From CALECP01 sp964389925 (GTDB lineage Bacteria > Chloroflexota > Anaerolineae > Promineifilales > Promineifilaceae), in NCBI GenBank assembly GCA_964389925.1, contig CAYMGE010000019.1:1-64000 (forward strand): a stretch of 64,000 nucleotides of DNA, given 5' to 3'. The position numbers were made by a program, and so were the translations under genes. The notes under the pieces are model-generated. The model had not been told where the DNA came from and made no database searches. It was given only the letters and a program-made list of their open reading frames with translations. Every line of letters begins with the position of its first letter. Within the stretch, counting starts at the first letter, position 1. Shown one piece after another: positions 53,458-61,989 of this stretch.

Positions 53458-54840
53458 ATGAAGTTTATCGGCCGATCCTCCACCCCAAACTCAGCACAAC
53501 AAAATATCATCACAGATGGCATACACACATGCAGCTATGCCGAAATGCCAGCAATGTTTGATAGCATCGCAGCGCATTTCGGCACGCTTGGAATCAGTCA
53601 AACAGACACCGTCGTATTAGAAAGCGCAAATACAGTTGCAAGTGCGCTCATGCTGCTCTTTTTGTTGGAGCGCGACTACAGCGTGTTGCTTGTGCCACGT
53701 CGGGCAGATTTAGCCCAAATGCCGCGCTTTGCACGCTGGCGACTGCTAACATGCGACAGCGACGCGCTCGATCCCGCACAGTTTTTGGAGATCAGCGAAA
53801 ACGCCGACTGGAACGGCACGACGGCGGCCGAGCCAATTGTCTATCTTCGCACGTCGGGCAGCACGGGTGTGCCAAAAATGGCGGTGCATCCACATGCAAA
53901 GCTGGCTGCGAACGGGGATAACTGCATCGAGCGGCTTGAATTGAGCAGCGAGGATCGCGTCGCCCTGCCCGTCCCGATTGGTCACATGTTCGGGCTAGGT
54001 GCGGGATTTTTGCCTGCTGTCGGGACGCTGGCCTCGATTGATTTGCAAAAGGGTGCGAACTTGCTGCGCTACATTCAGCGCGAAAAGGTGTTTGACCCCA
54101 ATGTTGTCTTTTTGACCCCTGTTTTTGTCGAAATTTTGCTGAAGGGGCGCAGAAAGTATCGTCCTTATCGCCTCTCTATCTCGGCCGGCGACCGCTTTCG
54201 CGGTGACGCATTTGAACGGTACGATGCCCGTTTTGGCACGTTAGTCAACCTCTATGGCAGCACCGAGATGGGCGCGATTTCTGCCTCATCCCCAAGCGAC
54301 CCGCTTGAGCTACGCGCCGCGACTGCTGGCAAGCCAATGAGCGGCGTAGAGATGCGCGTCGATGATGCGGAGGACGGGTTGGGAATGCTCTGGTGCAAAC
54401 ATCCTGCGGGGTTGACGGGGTATGTCGATATGAATGGGGAGCCGATGGGACAGGATTTGGAGGAGCAGGAAGGGTGGTTTTGTACGAGCGATCTCGGCCG
54501 AATTCATCCCGACGGTCGCCTCTTTGTCAAGGGTCGTGCCAGCCACAGCGTCAACCGCAACGGGCTGCTCGTCTACTTTGCCGATGTCGAAAACGCGCTT
54601 GAATCCCTTGATGTTGTCGATACGGCAATTGTCGTCTCGAAAGGGGAAAGCGTGCGTGGGCAGAATTTGACGGCGTACTGCGTGTTGAAAATGGGAATCA
54701 AGACGACAAATGATGAGCTGCGTTCGGCCGCCTTTGACCTACTGCCCCGCCGTGCCGTACCTGACGCTGTGACGATTATGCGTGCGCTGCCGCTGTTGCC
54801 CAATGGCAAGGTAGACCGTCAAAGGCTAGTCGCGCTTTAG
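53458..54840 (+). CDS. Acyl-/aryl-AMP ligase
   Basis: A 460-residue ANL-family adenylating enzyme without a carrier domain. YLRTSGSTGVPKMAV is the ATP loop, LYGSTEMGAI the A5 block, WFCTSDLGRIHPDGRLFVKG the hinge region, and LPNGKVDRQRL the C-terminal Lys. It would activate a carboxylic acid, probably the hydroxybenzoate from the gene before it, and load the ACP at 47434. The short N-terminal part (about 110 residues before the ATP loop) matches fatty/aryl ligases of this kind. ATG 53458 is chosen because the upstream frame runs through the palindrome. The NRPS gene follows three bases after its stop. Confidence 0.88.
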   Translation: MKFIGRSSTPNSAQQNIITDGIHTCSYAEMPAMFDSIAAHFGTLGISQTDTVVLESANTVASALMLLFLLERDYSVLLVPRRADLAQMPRFARWRLLTCDSDALDPAQFLEISENADWNGTTAAEPIVYLRTSGSTGVPKMAVHPHAKLAANGDNCIERLELSSEDRVALPVPIGHMFGLGAGFLPAVGTLASIDLQKGANLLRYIQREKVFDPNVVFLTPVFVEILLKGRRKYRPYRLSISAGDRFRGDAFERYDARFGTLVNLYGSTEMGAISASSPSDPLELRAATAGKPMSGVEMRVDDAEDGLGMLWCKHPAGLTGYVDMNGEPMGQDLEEQEGWFCTSDLGRIHPDGRLFVKGRASHSVNRNGLLVYFADVENALESLDVVDTAIVVSKGESVRGQNLTAYCVLKMGIKTTNDELRSAAFDLLPRRAVPDAVTIMRALPLLPNGKVDRQRLVAL

Positions 54841-54843
54841 CCA

Positions 54844-57786
54844 ATGTCTGAAAACTCATTTTTCGCTGGTCGGGACGCAACTTTACAGGCACGTTTCAGC
54901 AGTCAGGTCTACAAACATCCCGACAAAATCGCACTCGTCGATGGGGCTGTCACCCTCACCTATCGAGAGCTAGACACCCTCTCAAATCGCTTGGCAAATT
55001 GTTTGCAGCAATACGACATCGAGGCCAACGATGCGGTTGGCATTCTGCTCGAAAAGTGTCACGAATACATCATCGCTTGTCTCGCCATATTAAAGGCGGG
55101 CGGTGCATATTTGCATTTGGAGTCGGCTTATCCGACCCACTTTTTGCGCGAAATCTACACCGATGCGTCGCCTAAAGTGGTCATCACAAAGCGCAGGCAT
55201 GAGTCGAAAGTCATGGATGTGAACGCGCTCTTTATTGATGATGGGGCGTGGCGCTCTGCTGACTCGTCACCCGTCGATTCAAACAATATCAATGATGATC
55301 TCGCCATCATCGGCTACTCGTCTGGCTCAACGGGCAAGCCAAAGGGCATTTGCGTCTCCCACCGCGCCACGCTCTACGCTTACTATCATTTCTGGCGAGA
55401 ACTCCGCGACATTCCCGCAAAAGGGCGTTTTGCCTACACCGCATTTTTAACGTGGGATGCGCTTAGTCCACTCGTCATGGGCGAGACGGGCTACATGATA
55501 CCGGACGAAATCTCGTATGACCCGCATCGTCTGCTCGACTACATCGCCCAGCATAAAATCAACCATACCTTTCTGACTCCTTCCCTGCTATCAACCATCT
55601 TGCAAACGGTCGATCACGCGATGATTCGCGCAAAGCTGTCGTGCCTCAACGTCGCGTGGGTTGGTGGGGAGGTGACGACCCAGCCACTTGTGGATGAAAC
55701 GCTTGCGCTTTTGCCGCATCTCGCGCTGATCAACAACTACGGTCCCGCCGAATGTTTCGTCATCACACAGGGGCAACTGCGCGTGAATGATTCTGCAATC
55801 GCCTCTATTTGCACAGTTGGGCATGTTCTCGACGGCATGGAAATTGTGATCATGGACGAGGAAATGGAGGTTGTTGCACAGGGGGAGATTGGCGAGCTAT
55901 ATGCAACGGGGCCGTGTTTGGCAGATGGCTATTTGAATAATCCAACTCTGACAAGGCAAAAATTTATCCCCCTGAACGGCAAGACGTTTTACAAAACAGG
56001 GGATTTGGCAAGATGTTTGGAGGACGGTCGCCTCGTTATTTTGGGCCGCCGTGATTCAACGGTCAAAATCCGCAGCTACAACGTTAACCTATCAGCCATC
56101 GAAGAGACATTGCGTCAACATTCGCAAATTACCGATTGTGTCGTGATGGCTTACGGAGAGGCGGGGGGCGACAAGCATCTGGTTGCGTATTTGATCGGTG
56201 ACGACTTACACATCGATCCAGACAGCTATAACTGTCCTACAATCGTCGGTTATCTGCAACAGTACGTGCCGTTTTATATGGTTCCGCGTCTTTACGTTGA
56301 GCTTGATGTACTGCCGATTCATCCAATTAGTGGCAAGCTCGATAGATCTGTGTTGCCGCGTCTGACCGTTGAAAAACCGTCGAACGCGCTCATCAAACTA
56401 CCCAAAAATGCGACGATTGCGGAGCAAGAGCAGGTGATCGTTGCGCTGCTACAAGAGCTTCTGCCGCACGGGAACATCAAGCCTTGCGACAGCTTCTTTG
56501 AGTTAGGATTACACTCTCTCTTGGCCGCGCAGTTGACGAGTCGGATCAACGAGCTATTTGGGATTGCGTTGTCGGTGGTGACGGTGTATGAGCGAGATTC
56601 GGCCGAAAAACTGGTCGCCCATATCAACGGCAAAACCACAAAACCAACCATTAACTGGCAAAAAGAGGCCATCTTAGAGAACACAATCCACGCTCACCCA
56701 ATCTGCACCACATTCACCACAAATAGTGATGCCGTCTTCCTCACTGGCGCAACGGGTTATCTCGGCGGCTTCCTGCTTGCCGAACTGCTGTGCCTCTCAC
56801 CGACGCTCAACGTCTACTGCTTGCTGCGCTCTGAAAGCAGATTGCCTGCACTGATTGAGCGGCTCAAATTCTACCAACTCTGGAATGACAATTTTCAAGG
56901 ACGCATCATTCCGCTCGTCGGCGATTTGGAGCAGCCGCGCTTTGGCTGGACACAGGCGACATTTGAACGCTATGCCGCACAAATGGATGCCGTCTTTCAT
57001 GCGGGCGCATGGGTCAACATGGTCTATCCGTATCAGCGGATCAAGGCGACCAACGTCGGCGGCACACAGGAAGTCATCCGCTTCGCCACCTGCTGCACCA
57101 CCAAGCCACTGCACTACATCTCTACGCTCGGCATTTTCCCTGCTGGCAACGTCTCCCAATACCGCGAAGATAAACAGATCGACCATCTCATTGATCGTCT
57201 AAATCTCGGCTACACACAGTCAAAATGGGTCGCTGAACAACTGGCATTTCAGGCCATTGAGCGCGACATCCCCGTGCAGATTTACCGCATCGGCAATCTT
57301 GGTCCCGACAGCATCACGCGCAAGGCAAACGACAACGACACCATTATGCTGCTGCTCGATGCGTGCAAGACGCTGCGAATCGCGCCCGATAAAGGCGCTA
57401 ACTGGGTATTTGAGTATACGCCAGTCAACTTTGTGACACACGCCATTGTGCAGACCGCTCTCACCCCGCATACTGTCAGCGACATTTTCCACATCAGCGG
57501 TCAAAATCTGATTCCCGCAAACAGCGTCTTTCTTGAGATGCGACGGCGCGATTTAATCGACCAAATCATGCCGCTGGATAAGTGGCTACAACGGCTACAC
57601 AACATCACAGTGACCGACTCAGGCTATGCACTTTTGGCACAAAGTCTGCCAATCGAAGAGGAATTTTTATTAGATGATGAACTGTTCGACATCTCGCTGT
57701 TCAAAGAGCAGACGGGAACACAGCCACCCGCTATCAATGAGGAATATCTGATCGATGCGATATTCCCAAAACCGTTTGGGCAATAG
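54844..57786 (+). CDS. NRPS-like synthetase: adenylation - carrier - thioester reductase
   Basis: A 980-residue single-module enzyme without condensation domain. The adenylation domain (about 20-510) has LTYRELDTLSNRLAN, YSSGSTGKPKGI, NNYGPAECFV, ATGPCLADGYLN, YKTGDLAR and SGKLDRSVLP. The pocket block TAFLTWDALSPL keeps the Asp that binds the amino group of an alpha-amino acid, so an amino acid substrate is likely. The carrier (about 530-600) has S558 in LGLHSLLAAQ. The reductase (about 628-980) has FLTGATGYLGG and the Tyr/Lys pair in YTQSKW; it would release an aldehyde or alcohol using NADPH. The layout is that of Lys2/CAR-type enzymes. Confidence 0.92.
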   Translation: MSENSFFAGRDATLQARFSSQVYKHPDKIALVDGAVTLTYRELDTLSNRLANCLQQYDIEANDAVGILLEKCHEYIIACLAILKAGGAYLHLESAYPTHFLREIYTDASPKVVITKRRHESKVMDVNALFIDDGAWRSADSSPVDSNNINDDLAIIGYSSGSTGKPKGICVSHRATLYAYYHFWRELRDIPAKGRFAYTAFLTWDALSPLVMGETGYMIPDEISYDPHRLLDYIAQHKINHTFLTPSLLSTILQTVDHAMIRAKLSCLNVAWVGGEVTTQPLVDETLALLPHLALINNYGPAECFVITQGQLRVNDSAIASICTVGHVLDGMEIVIMDEEMEVVAQGEIGELYATGPCLADGYLNNPTLTRQKFIPLNGKTFYKTGDLARCLEDGRLVILGRRDSTVKIRSYNVNLSAIEETLRQHSQITDCVVMAYGEAGGDKHLVAYLIGDDLHIDPDSYNCPTIVGYLQQYVPFYMVPRLYVELDVLPIHPISGKLDRSVLPRLTVEKPSNALIKLPKNATIAEQEQVIVALLQELLPHGNIKPCDSFFELGLHSLLAAQLTSRINELFGIALSVVTVYERDSAEKLVAHINGKTTKPTINWQKEAILENTIHAHPICTTFTTNSDAVFLTGATGYLGGFLLAELLCLSPTLNVYCLLRSESRLPALIERLKFYQLWNDNFQGRIIPLVGDLEQPRFGWTQATFERYAAQMDAVFHAGAWVNMVYPYQRIKATNVGGTQEVIRFATCCTTKPLHYISTLGIFPAGNVSQYREDKQIDHLIDRLNLGYTQSKWVAEQLAFQAIERDIPVQIYRIGNLGPDSITRKANDNDTIMLLLDACKTLRIAPDKGANWVFEYTPVNFVTHAIVQTALTPHTVSDIFHISGQNLIPANSVFLEMRRRDLIDQIMPLDKWLQRLHNITVTDSGYALLAQSLPIEEEFLLDDELFDISLFKEQTGTQPPAINEEYLIDAIFPKPFGQ

Positions 57787-57838
57787 ACCCAAAGTACCAT
57801 CCTGCCGTCTGGTACAAAAGAAACGATGGAGAAATAGT

Positions 57839-58894
57839 ATGTATCCGATCAACGCCCACAACGAGTGGGACCCAATTGAAGAGATTATCGTCGGCATTGC
57901 CGATGACGCACATTTGCCGACCAACGACATCACCTTTAACCTTTCAGTTGATACAAAAGCCGCCTTACCTGACCACAAATTTACCGAATTAAAGCTGGGT
58001 GCGCTCTCACAGCGCGTCATTGAAGAAACGAACGAAGACCTCGAAAAGCTGGTCGTCGTCTTAGAAACAGAAGGCATCACCGTCCGTCGGCCGCAACCCC
58101 ACGCCGACATGCACACCATCAAGACCCCATTCTGGGAGAGCGAACGCTACTTTGCCTACTGCCCACGCGACATCTTTTTGACGATTGGCGACACCGTGAT
58201 CGAATCGCCCAACATGCAGCGGTCGCGCTACTTTGAAGCGTTTTGCTACGAACACCTCTACACCGAGTACACCATGCGCGGCGGTCGTTGGATCGCCGCC
58301 CCCAAGCCGAAGTTGCGCGATATTGACCTCAACTTTTGCGATACACAGCCGACCGTCCTGCAAAACCGTGAACCGATCTTTGAGGCAGCTAATGTCATCC
58401 GTTGTGGGCGCGACATCATCTATCTCGTCTCCGATGGCGCAAACGAAATGGGCGCACGGTGGCTGCAAAACACGCTCGGCAGCGACTACCGCGTTCACTG
58501 TTCGCGCAATCTCTACTCTGGCCTACATATCGACAGCACGATCACGCTACTGCGCCCCGGCCTGTTTCTCGCCAACCCCGCCCGTGTACGCCCTGACAAC
58601 ATCCCCGAACCGCTCAAAAATTGGGACATGATCTGCGCTCCGCCCATGATCCAAAATGAGCAGTCAGACATTGGCTATATATCGAGCGTTTGGTTGGGGA
58701 TGAACTTGCTGGTCGTCAATCCACATCTAGCGGTTGTCGATGCCCAGCAGACGGAGCTAATCAGACTGCTAGAGCGCAACTGTTTCGACGTGATCCCGAT
58801 GACGCTGCGACACGGGCGCAAGCTGGGCGGTGGCTTCCACTGCGTCACGCTCGACGTGCGGCGCACCGGCATGCTAGAGGATTACAGCTCTTAA
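57839..58894 (+). CDS. GATM-type amidinotransferase
   Basis: A 351-residue enzyme that takes the amidino group of arginine and puts it on an amine. It follows the glycine amidinotransferase pattern closely: NEWDPIEEIIVG, RDIFLTIGDTVIESPNMQRSRYFE, EAANVIRCGRDIIYLVSDGANEMG, HIDSTITLLRPGLFLANPAR, and the catalytic C335 in LGGGFHCVTLDVRR. Relatives start the saxitoxin and cylindrospermopsin pathways. Here it follows the reductase gene by 52 bases, with the repeated leader GATGGAGAAATAG before its ATG. It probably makes a guanidino group on the cluster's amine. The longer frame from 57755 is rejected for lack of a ribosome site. Confidence 0.92.
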   Translation: MYPINAHNEWDPIEEIIVGIADDAHLPTNDITFNLSVDTKAALPDHKFTELKLGALSQRVIEETNEDLEKLVVVLETEGITVRRPQPHADMHTIKTPFWESERYFAYCPRDIFLTIGDTVIESPNMQRSRYFEAFCYEHLYTEYTMRGGRWIAAPKPKLRDIDLNFCDTQPTVLQNREPIFEAANVIRCGRDIIYLVSDGANEMGARWLQNTLGSDYRVHCSRNLYSGLHIDSTITLLRPGLFLANPARVRPDNIPEPLKNWDMICAPPMIQNEQSDIGYISSVWLGMNLLVVNPHLAVVDAQQTELIRLLERNCFDVIPMTLRHGRKLGGGFHCVTLDVRRTGMLEDYSS

Positions 58895-58912
58895 CGGACA
58901 GCTATTCAATAA

Positions 58913-58957
58913 TTGACGCGCCATCTCCAAAGTTGTACAGTAACAACGTACAACTTT
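58913..58957 (+). promoter_or_regulatory. Promoter and operator of the toxin-antitoxin pair
   Basis: TTGACG (58913-58918), 17 bases, TACAGT (58936-58941) is a good sigma-70-type promoter. A perfect inverted repeat AAAGTTGTAC-N9-GTACAACTTT (58929-58957) overlaps the -10 box, as expected for autorepression by the antitoxin. Confidence 0.75.
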
Positions 58958-58967
58958 GGAGGCCATA

Positions 58968-59255
58968 ATGCAACAAGTCACCTTTTCACACGCACGCACA
59001 AATTTTGCAACCATTTGGGATCGCGTTATTGACGACCGAGAACCCGTCACCTTGACACGACGCGGACACGAAAGCGTCACAATGATCTCGACAAGCGATT
59101 ATAGTAGCTTGATGGAGACACTCTATCTTCTCAGTTCTCCTGTGAATGCTGAAAGATTACTCAACGCCATCAAGGATGCAAGAGAGCGCAAGGGAACACC
59201 GCAAACTGTCGAGGAATTGAAACGAGAAATGGGTTTACTCGATGACGAAGCATAG
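58968..59255 (+). CDS. Phd/YefM-family antitoxin
   Basis: A 95-residue antitoxin. The N-terminal fold (QVTFSHARTNFATIWDRVID, EPVTLTRRGHESVTMISTSD-YSSL) is the DNA-binding Phd/YefM domain; the C-terminal tail is charged and would wrap the toxin. It should repress its own promoter at the palindrome just upstream. Its end overlaps the toxin start by 14 bases. Confidence 0.9.
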   Translation: MQQVTFSHARTNFATIWDRVIDDREPVTLTRRGHESVTMISTSDYSSLMETLYLLSSPVNAERLLNAIKDARERKGTPQTVEELKREMGLLDDEA

Positions 59256-59514
59256 AGATGCGGTTTTCCACCCAGATTTTCGTGAAGATTTGCTATTTTG
59301 GATACGAACGAACCGCAAATTATCAATCCGCTTGCTGCGTTTGATTGAAGACATTATGCGTGATCCGTTTGACGGGATTGGAAAACCAGAACCACTCAAA
59401 CATTTAGACCCGAACACATGGTCACGACGCTTAACCCAAACAGATCGCGTCGTCTATTTTGTCGAAGATGATCGCGTCACCTTTTTGCAAGCACGTTTCC
59501 ATTATAAAAAATGA
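59242..59514 (+). CDS. YoeB/Txe-family mRNA interferase toxin
   Basis: A 90-residue RelE-fold toxin. FHPDFREDLLFWIRTNRKL, RLLRLIEDIMRDPFDGIGKP-EPLKH, WSRRLTQTDRVVYFVEDD and the final FLQARFHY are the YoeB pattern, including the conserved Glu, the Arg of SRRL and the C-terminal His-Tyr. It would cut ribosome-bound mRNA when freed from the antitoxin. The pair lies inside the biosynthetic run, with its own promoter. Confidence 0.92.
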   Translation: MTKHRDAVFHPDFREDLLFWIRTNRKLSIRLLRLIEDIMRDPFDGIGKPEPLKHLDPNTWSRRLTQTDRVVYFVEDDRVTFLQARFHYKK

Positions 59515-59604
59515 GGTAAAGATAGAAGCAACATTTTTAGGACCGTTGCTTGGCGGTTTGGCGGTCCGATAGATGTCACCACAATTCATACAACAGGCTG
59601 ATAA

Positions 59605-59790
59605 GTGAGAACGTTTGAGCTGTTTGATTACTACTGGACGAGCGCAGACTATCTGGAACTATTCGCCCAAATGCCTTTTACCATCAGAGAGCAGTTGTAT
59701 TCCACCGTTGATGAGGAAGATTTAGACCGCTATGCGTGGCGAACTGAGCTGGAAGCGTCCGCATGGTGTACGTTTGTGTTGCAAAAGTGA
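59605..59790 (+). CDS. Hypothetical protein, 61 aa
   Basis: I do not recognise it. A GTG start gives 61 residues rich in aromatics (FDYYWTSADYLELFAQMPF, then YAWRTELEASAW), with no membrane helix. It ends 13 bases before the second P-type ATPase, so it may be co-transcribed with it. It could also be the relic of a longer gene: the 90 bases before it hold no clear promoter or ribosome site. Confidence 0.4.
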   Translation: MRTFELFDYYWTSADYLELFAQMPFTIREQLYSTVDEEDLDRYAWRTELEASAWCTFVLQK

Positions 59791-59803
59791 TAGGGTTTAA
59801 CGA

Positions 59804-61867
59804 ATGCCTATTTTGACGACATTGGCATTAGCCGGAACGGGAACAGTTGTCGGAGCGCAGATCGTGCGCCATCGTGGTCGCTTGCGTCGCACGGGTGAGA
59901 CGACCGTCAATCGCTGGCAACGCCTGCTACGTGGCGAGATTATCGAGGAAAGCAAGGATGTGGAGACATCCGACGCAAATCCCGAAGATGAGGAGACAGA
60001 CCTCTATCTTGGGCTGTCAGCCGCTAGTCTCGGCATGGCACTGGCAACGCCGTTTGTTCCCCTTCCGCTCGGTCTGCTCACGGGGGTGGGCATCATTTAC
60101 ACGTCGATCCCAATCGCGGCGGATGCGTACAGAGGGTTGCAGGAAAAGCGGCTCAAGGGAACGCTGATCGATTCTATGGCGGTGGCGGGACTGGTGGCGG
60201 GGCGTTTTTACATTCCCGGCGCGTTGGCTTGCACCCTCTATTATGGTGGTCGCAAGCTGATGCTGCTCAGTGAAGACCGTTCGCGCAAGAGCTTGATCAA
60301 CATCTTTGGCGAACAGCCGCGCACCGTTTGGGTCGTGCAAGATGATCACGAAATCGAAATTCCGTTTGAGGCGTTGGCGGCGGGGGATGTTGTCGTCGTG
60401 GGGGCCGGACAGCTCATTCCAGTTGACGGCAAAATTATGCAGGGAATCGCATCTGTTGATCAGCACATGCTGACGGGTGAATCGCAACCTATCGAGAAAG
60501 TGGTTGGCGACGATGTATTTGCAGCGACTGTTGTCTTGGCGGGGCGCATTTTGATCGAAGCACACGAAACTGGTGGGGAAACGGTGGCGGCGCAAATCGG
60601 CCGAATCCTAGAAAACACCGTTGATTACCGCACCACAACCGAAATCCGCAGCGAGCAGCTTGTCGATCAGGGAACGTTGCCAATGCTGGGGTTGAGTGGG
60701 GTTGCGTTGGCAACGTCCGGGCCTGTCGGGGCAACGGCGATGCTCAACAGCTACTTTAGCGATGGGCTACGCCTCTCATCCCCATTGACGATGTTGAACT
60801 TCCTCAACGTCGCCTCAAAAGAGGGGATTTTGGTCAAGGACGGGCGCGTGTTGGAACTGCTACCAACCGTAGACACGGTTGTGTTTGACAAGACGGGAAC
60901 GCTGACACAGGAGGAGCCGCACATCGGCCGAATCCACACCTTCCAAAACTGGGACGAAAACGAACTCCTGCGCCACACTGCTGCCGTCGAAGCCAAACAG
61001 TCTCATCCTATCGCACGCGCAATTGTGCAAGAAGCCAAGACACGCAATCTTGCGTTGCCCAGCATTGACGAAGCCGCCTACAAACTCGGCTATGGGATTG
61101 AGGCGACGATTGGCGACTATCACTTTGAGATCGGCAGTGAGCGATTTATGGAGATGAAGGGGGTTGAGATTTCGGCCGATCCGAAGGGTGACGAGCAGTC
61201 ACATGTCGCCACCATCAAATCCTCCCCCTCTGCCCAAACCGCCTCCCTCGTCTATGTCGCCGCCAACGGTCAACTCGCTGGCATTCTCGAAATGCACCCC
61301 ACCCTGCGCCCTGAAGCGAAGGCGGTCATCGACGCGCTGCACGAACGTGACCTCGAACTGGTCATCATCTCTGGCGATCACACTCGGCCGACAAAAGCCC
61401 TTGCCGAGCAGATCGGCATCGACCGCTATTTTGCCGAAGTGTTGCCGCAAGACAAATCTGAACTGGTCAAACAGTTACAAGACGAAGGCAAGCGCGTCTG
61501 CTTTGTGGGCGACGGCATCAACGACGCGATTGCACTCAAACAGGCGACGGTCTCCGTCTCGCTCAGCGGCGCAACGACCGCCGCCACCGACACGGCACAG
61601 ACAATTTTGATGAGCGGCACGCTCGAACATCTGCCAGCCCTTTTTGAAATCGGCGACCGCTTTGACGGCAACATGCGCGGCAACATCGCCGCCGCCGTTG
61701 CGCCCGCCATCGCCTCCATCGGCGGCATCTTCTTCTTTGGCACGGGCGTACTGCTGGCAATTGTGATGTATAACGTCAGCGTCGCCAGCAGCCTCATTAA
61801 TGCGACGCTGCCAACTGTCTTGAATCGCAAACTGCTGTCATCGTCAGAAACACATAAAGAAAGATAG
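59804..61867 (+). CDS. P1B-like P-type ATPase lacking the CPC motif (copy 2)
   Basis: A 687-residue paralogue of the ATPase at 50492. LTGES, D362 in DKTGTL, the HP dipeptide in QSHPIARAI, and GDGINDA are all kept. The CPC position is S326-P327-L328 (RLSSPLTMLNF), so again no metal thiol ligands in the membrane. The N-terminal part has a hydrophobic helix, then a basic and acidic linker, with no metal-binding domain. The two copies are similar over the whole core but differ in their N-termini, as if they formed a pair with separate partners. The YtxH-like gene follows. Confidence 0.85.
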   Translation: MPILTTLALAGTGTVVGAQIVRHRGRLRRTGETTVNRWQRLLRGEIIEESKDVETSDANPEDEETDLYLGLSAASLGMALATPFVPLPLGLLTGVGIIYTSIPIAADAYRGLQEKRLKGTLIDSMAVAGLVAGRFYIPGALACTLYYGGRKLMLLSEDRSRKSLINIFGEQPRTVWVVQDDHEIEIPFEALAAGDVVVVGAGQLIPVDGKIMQGIASVDQHMLTGESQPIEKVVGDDVFAATVVLAGRILIEAHETGGETVAAQIGRILENTVDYRTTTEIRSEQLVDQGTLPMLGLSGVALATSGPVGATAMLNSYFSDGLRLSSPLTMLNFLNVASKEGILVKDGRVLELLPTVDTVVFDKTGTLTQEEPHIGRIHTFQNWDENELLRHTAAVEAKQSHPIARAIVQEAKTRNLALPSIDEAAYKLGYGIEATIGDYHFEIGSERFMEMKGVEISADPKGDEQSHVATIKSSPSAQTASLVYVAANGQLAGILEMHPTLRPEAKAVIDALHERDLELVIISGDHTRPTKALAEQIGIDRYFAEVLPQDKSELVKQLQDEGKRVCFVGDGINDAIALKQATVSVSLSGATTAATDTAQTILMSGTLEHLPALFEIGDRFDGNMRGNIAAAVAPAIASIGGIFFFGTGVLLAIVMYNVSVASSLINATLPTVLNRKLLSSSETHKER

Positions 61868-61934
61868 AGGAAAGTCTGCTTTTATCTGTGCTTCTACAAG
61901 TAACTATCAACAAGCTAAAATTATTGGAGCTAAT

Positions 61935-61940
61935 ATAATA
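61935..61940 (+). promoter_or_regulatory. -10 box before the YtxH-like gene
   Basis: TATAAT, 49 bases before the ATG at 61990, which also has a good ribosome binding site (TAGGAG). A -35 box is not clear. Confidence 0.4.
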
Positions 61941-61989
61941 GGCAGGCACATCTTCGTGTCAAACAAATACTAATTCTAGGAGAGTTATT

